The notes under the pieces: model-generated
The model's database searches: none
What the model was told of the DNA's origin: nothing
What the model saw: the letters and a program-made list of their open reading frames with translations, nothing else
Position numbers and translations under genes: made by a program
Shown: in pieces, positions 62,167 through 64,000 of the stretch
Layout: each line of letters opens with the position of its first letter
Numbering within the stretch: position 1 is the first letter of the stretch
Assembly (NCBI RefSeq): GCF_001424105.1
Contig: NZ_LMQH01000011.1
Location: forward strand, 1,554,248-1,618,247
Origin: Chryseobacterium sp. Leaf394
Lineage (GTDB): Bacteria; Bacteroidota; Bacteroidia; Flavobacteriales; Weeksellaceae
Direction of reading: 5' to 3'
Length of the DNA: 64,000 bases

Positions 62167-62336
62167 ACAATTTAATTGTATTTTTTTTGACTTTTTAACA
62201 ACAGAAATCGTTTATTTTCAGATAAATTGACAGTATTCTGAGCCTCTTAAAAATACTTTCTATATTATTTTCTTTAAATAATTCAAATGGTACAGATTTT
62301 TCATCAATAATTTAACACACTAAAATCCAAATTATT

Positions 62337-63701
62337 ATGAAAAAACTACTTTTTGCGGCGGGCATTATTTGTTTGTCACTTATATCTGCACAAAGTATCA
62401 CTTTGCAGGAGTTTGCTACAGGTTTCACTGCCCCTGTGGAGATTGTAAATGCTAATGACACCAGGCTGTTTGTCGTTCAGCAGGATGGTATCATCAAAAT
62501 ACTTCAACCTAATGGAGTTACAAACGGTACGAACTTTCTCAATATCGGTTCGAAAATCACTTATGGTGGTGAGCGGGGACTTTTGGGACTCGCCTTTCAC
62601 CCGCAGTATGCCACCAACGGTTTTTTCTTTGTTTTTTACAATGATACTGCCGGTAATCTTACTGTTGCGAGATACACGGTAAGTTCAAATCCGGATGTTG
62701 CAAATGCCTCGACAGAGAAAATTATAATCAGTATTCCAAAACCTTTTGATAATCATAATGGTGGAAGCATTCACTTTGCTCCGGATGGATACCTTTGGGT
62801 TGTAACAGGCGATGGCGGTAGTGGCGGCGACCCGAATAATAATGCCCAGAATAAGAATTCGTTACTGGGAAAAATGTTGAGATTAGACATTAATTCAACG
62901 GGGCCATACAATATTCCTCCGGGAAATCCTTTTGTTGGAATTGATGGTGCAGATGAAGTCTGGTCTTACGGATTGAGAAATGCATGGAAATTCTCATTTG
63001 ATCTGACCACGGGAAATGCGATGATTGCCGATGTTGGACAGGGTGTTTTCGAAGAAATAAATTCGATGCCGATTACCCAGGCGGGAATCAATTATGGCTG
63101 GAGATGTTATGAAGGTAATGGTAATTTCAACACTGGAGGATGCGACCCACAGAGTTCAATGACTTTCCCGGTTGCTGTCTATGATCATACAGGCGGAAAA
63201 TGCTCTATTACTGGAGGATATGTCTACCGCGGAACTGCCAATCCTGCATTGCAGGGAAAATACTTTTTTGCAGATTACTGCTCTACTCAAATTGGAATGC
63301 TGAATTCTGATAATTCTATCACATGGACGCCAGCTTTTACAGGAAATAATTTTTCAACATTCGGGCAGGATTCACAAAAAGAGCTTTACGTAGCTGCGGT
63401 AACCAGCGGAAAAATTTTTAAAATACAGTCAGGAACTTTAGCAACGGATGAAAATATGTTATATGATGAAGGAATTAAAGTTTATCCGAATCCTGCATCA
63501 GAAAGGATATTTGTAAACGCCTATAATCTTCAGAATATGAGTGCCGAACTGATGAGCAGCGAAGGAATAAAAGTTTTGGAACAGAAAGTTATCGACCACG
63601 AAAATGGGATCGACATTTCAGGAATTCCTGCGGGAGTTTATTATTTAATCTTGAAAAATGGCGATTTGAAATCTCACAGTCAGAGAATCATCATTAAATA
63701 A
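62337..63701 (+). CDS. secreted PQQ-type sugar dehydrogenase with T9SS sorting tail
   Basis: 454 residues. Signal peptide (1-18). Residues ~25-365 form the glucose/sorbosone dehydrogenase six-bladed propeller: VEIVNANDTRLFVVQQDG, GGERGLLGLAFHPQY, HNGGSIHFAPDGYLWVVTGDGG, EVWSYGLRNAWKFSFD and GINYGWRCYEGN. The last ~75 residues are a type IX sorting domain (KVYPNPASERIFVNA, then a run of strands ending HSQRIIIK). It is therefore exported and anchored or released at the cell surface by T9SS. It oxidises sugars with PQQ; the exact substrate is unknown. Confidence 0.9.
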   Translation: MKKLLFAAGIICLSLISAQSITLQEFATGFTAPVEIVNANDTRLFVVQQDGIIKILQPNGVTNGTNFLNIGSKITYGGERGLLGLAFHPQYATNGFFFVFYNDTAGNLTVARYTVSSNPDVANASTEKIIISIPKPFDNHNGGSIHFAPDGYLWVVTGDGGSGGDPNNNAQNKNSLLGKMLRLDINSTGPYNIPPGNPFVGIDGADEVWSYGLRNAWKFSFDLTTGNAMIADVGQGVFEEINSMPITQAGINYGWRCYEGNGNFNTGGCDPQSSMTFPVAVYDHTGGKCSITGGYVYRGTANPALQGKYFFADYCSTQIGMLNSDNSITWTPAFTGNNFSTFGQDSQKELYVAAVTSGKIFKIQSGTLATDENMLYDEGIKVYPNPASERIFVNAYNLQNMSAELMSSEGIKVLEQKVIDHENGIDISGIPAGVYYLILKNGDLKSHSQRIIIK

Positions 63702-63710
63702 AATGAATGT

Positions 63711-63740
63711 AAAAAGCGATTCTTTCAGGAATCGCTTTTT
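63711..63740. terminator. bidirectional rho-independent terminator
   Basis: AAAAAGCGATTC (63711-63722) and GAATCGCTTTTT (63729-63740), a 12-bp perfect stem with a 6-nt loop. It ends both the sugar dehydrogenase gene and the convergent hemN. Confidence 0.9.
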
Positions 63741-63742
63741 AT

Positions 63743-64000
63743 TTATATCGTCATTGAAAAAATTCTTGTTTCAGGTTTGTTTCTCATCATTCTGAGATCA
63801 AAAACCATCGCAACATTTCTTGTGAAAGCACGGCCTTTTTCAGTTATTTTCACTCTGGTGTCGTATACTTCAACCAAACCGTCATTCTGCATTTCAGAAA
63901 GCATATGCAGCGAATTTTTGAGTTCTGGGAAAGAATTCGTGTCGGTAAATTCAGTTTCGAGCTGACACATTAAATTTAAAATATGACGCCTCACCGAAAG
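63743..64000 (-). CDS. hemN: oxygen-independent coproporphyrinogen III oxidase, C-terminal fragment
   Basis: The frame continues past the right edge, so the gene is truncated here; a GTG at 63994 is not its real start. About 85 residues are visible: RRHILNLMCQLET, the winged-helix-like GLVEVYDTRVKITEKGRAF, and TRNVAMVFDLRM with an RIFSMTI end. These match the C-terminal domain of HemN (R-N-x-A-M-x-F-D motif). HemN is a radical-SAM enzyme of haem synthesis; its radical-SAM part lies outside the window. Confidence 0.85.
   Translation of the reverse strand, partial: LSVRRHILNLMCQLETEFTDTNSFPELKNSLHMLSEMQNDGLVEVYDTRVKITEKGRAFTRNVAMVFDLRMMRNKPETRIFSMTI

Noticed and set aside
1..64000. tRNA, rRNA or CRISPR loci
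   Set aside because: Inspection of the intergenic spaces showed no cloverleaf with CCA end, no rRNA core sequence and no regularly spaced direct repeats; a tRNAscan or CRISPR search would settle this.

Overview
The window looks like chromosomal DNA of a Flavobacteriia member (Bacteroidota), most likely Chryseobacterium or a close relative. It is AT-rich. Promoters fit the Bacteroidota form (TTTG, 19-21 nt, TAnnTTTG) and Shine-Dalgarno sites are mostly absent. It carries a type IX secretion sorting tail, a SecDF fusion, DUF2911 and PEGA proteins, and an arginine pathway built on a Bacteroidota-type ArgF'. No rRNA, tRNA, CRISPR array, intact insertion sequence or prophage was seen. Both edges cut a gene: an unknown protein at the left and the end of hemN at the right.

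Layout. 1-4259: housekeeping-like small genes (dienelactone hydrolase, PEGA lipoprotein, zinc ribbon plus cupin, GNAT, DUF2911). 4443-8354: a very AT-rich accessory block of two distantly related unknown proteins (the second ending in a Schlafen/AlbA_2-like domain), a protein with an HNN-type nuclease motif, and a convergent WYL regulator. This is the best candidate for an undescribed, possibly defensive, system. 8431-12569: an ABC transporter pair, an unknown protein and an SRPBCC protein. 12827-20102: a complete non-phosphorylating L-fucose route (FucP permease, UxaA-type dehydratase, two SDR dehydrogenases, FAH-type hydrolase, mutarotase, lactonase), resembling the Campylobacter jejuni fuc locus but with a hydrolase ending. 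20232-20769: a ParDE/RelBE-type toxin-antitoxin pair.

20820-26399 holds carB, carA and pyrB on the minus strand. pyrB has a strong promoter and a leader that looks like E. coli pyrBI-type attenuation. An Lrp/AsnC gene diverges from it, and 27251-36049 is the arginine cluster (GNAT, argG, argC, argD, argF', argB, argE', argH). Val90 of ArgF' predicts succinylated rather than acetylated intermediates. 36208-48575 is an organic acid/acetate region: an IS1-InsA-like DNA-binding protein, porin, MFS symporter, small membrane proteins, an SLC5-STAC-histidine kinase, a receiver-only response regulator, a propionyl/acetyl-CoA synthetase, a GNAT and acetyl-CoA synthetase. The rest holds core genes (rel/spoT, nhaA, yihY, rlmH, trmL, PAP2, tatA/B, Tet-type MFS, secDF) and a secreted sugar dehydrogenase.

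Intergenic spaces contain several families of interspersed repeats. The most striking is an 84-87 bp element of three consecutive hairpins. One full and one inverted partial copy of it flank the remnant of a Y1/RAYT-type transposase at the 3' end of the histidine kinase gene.
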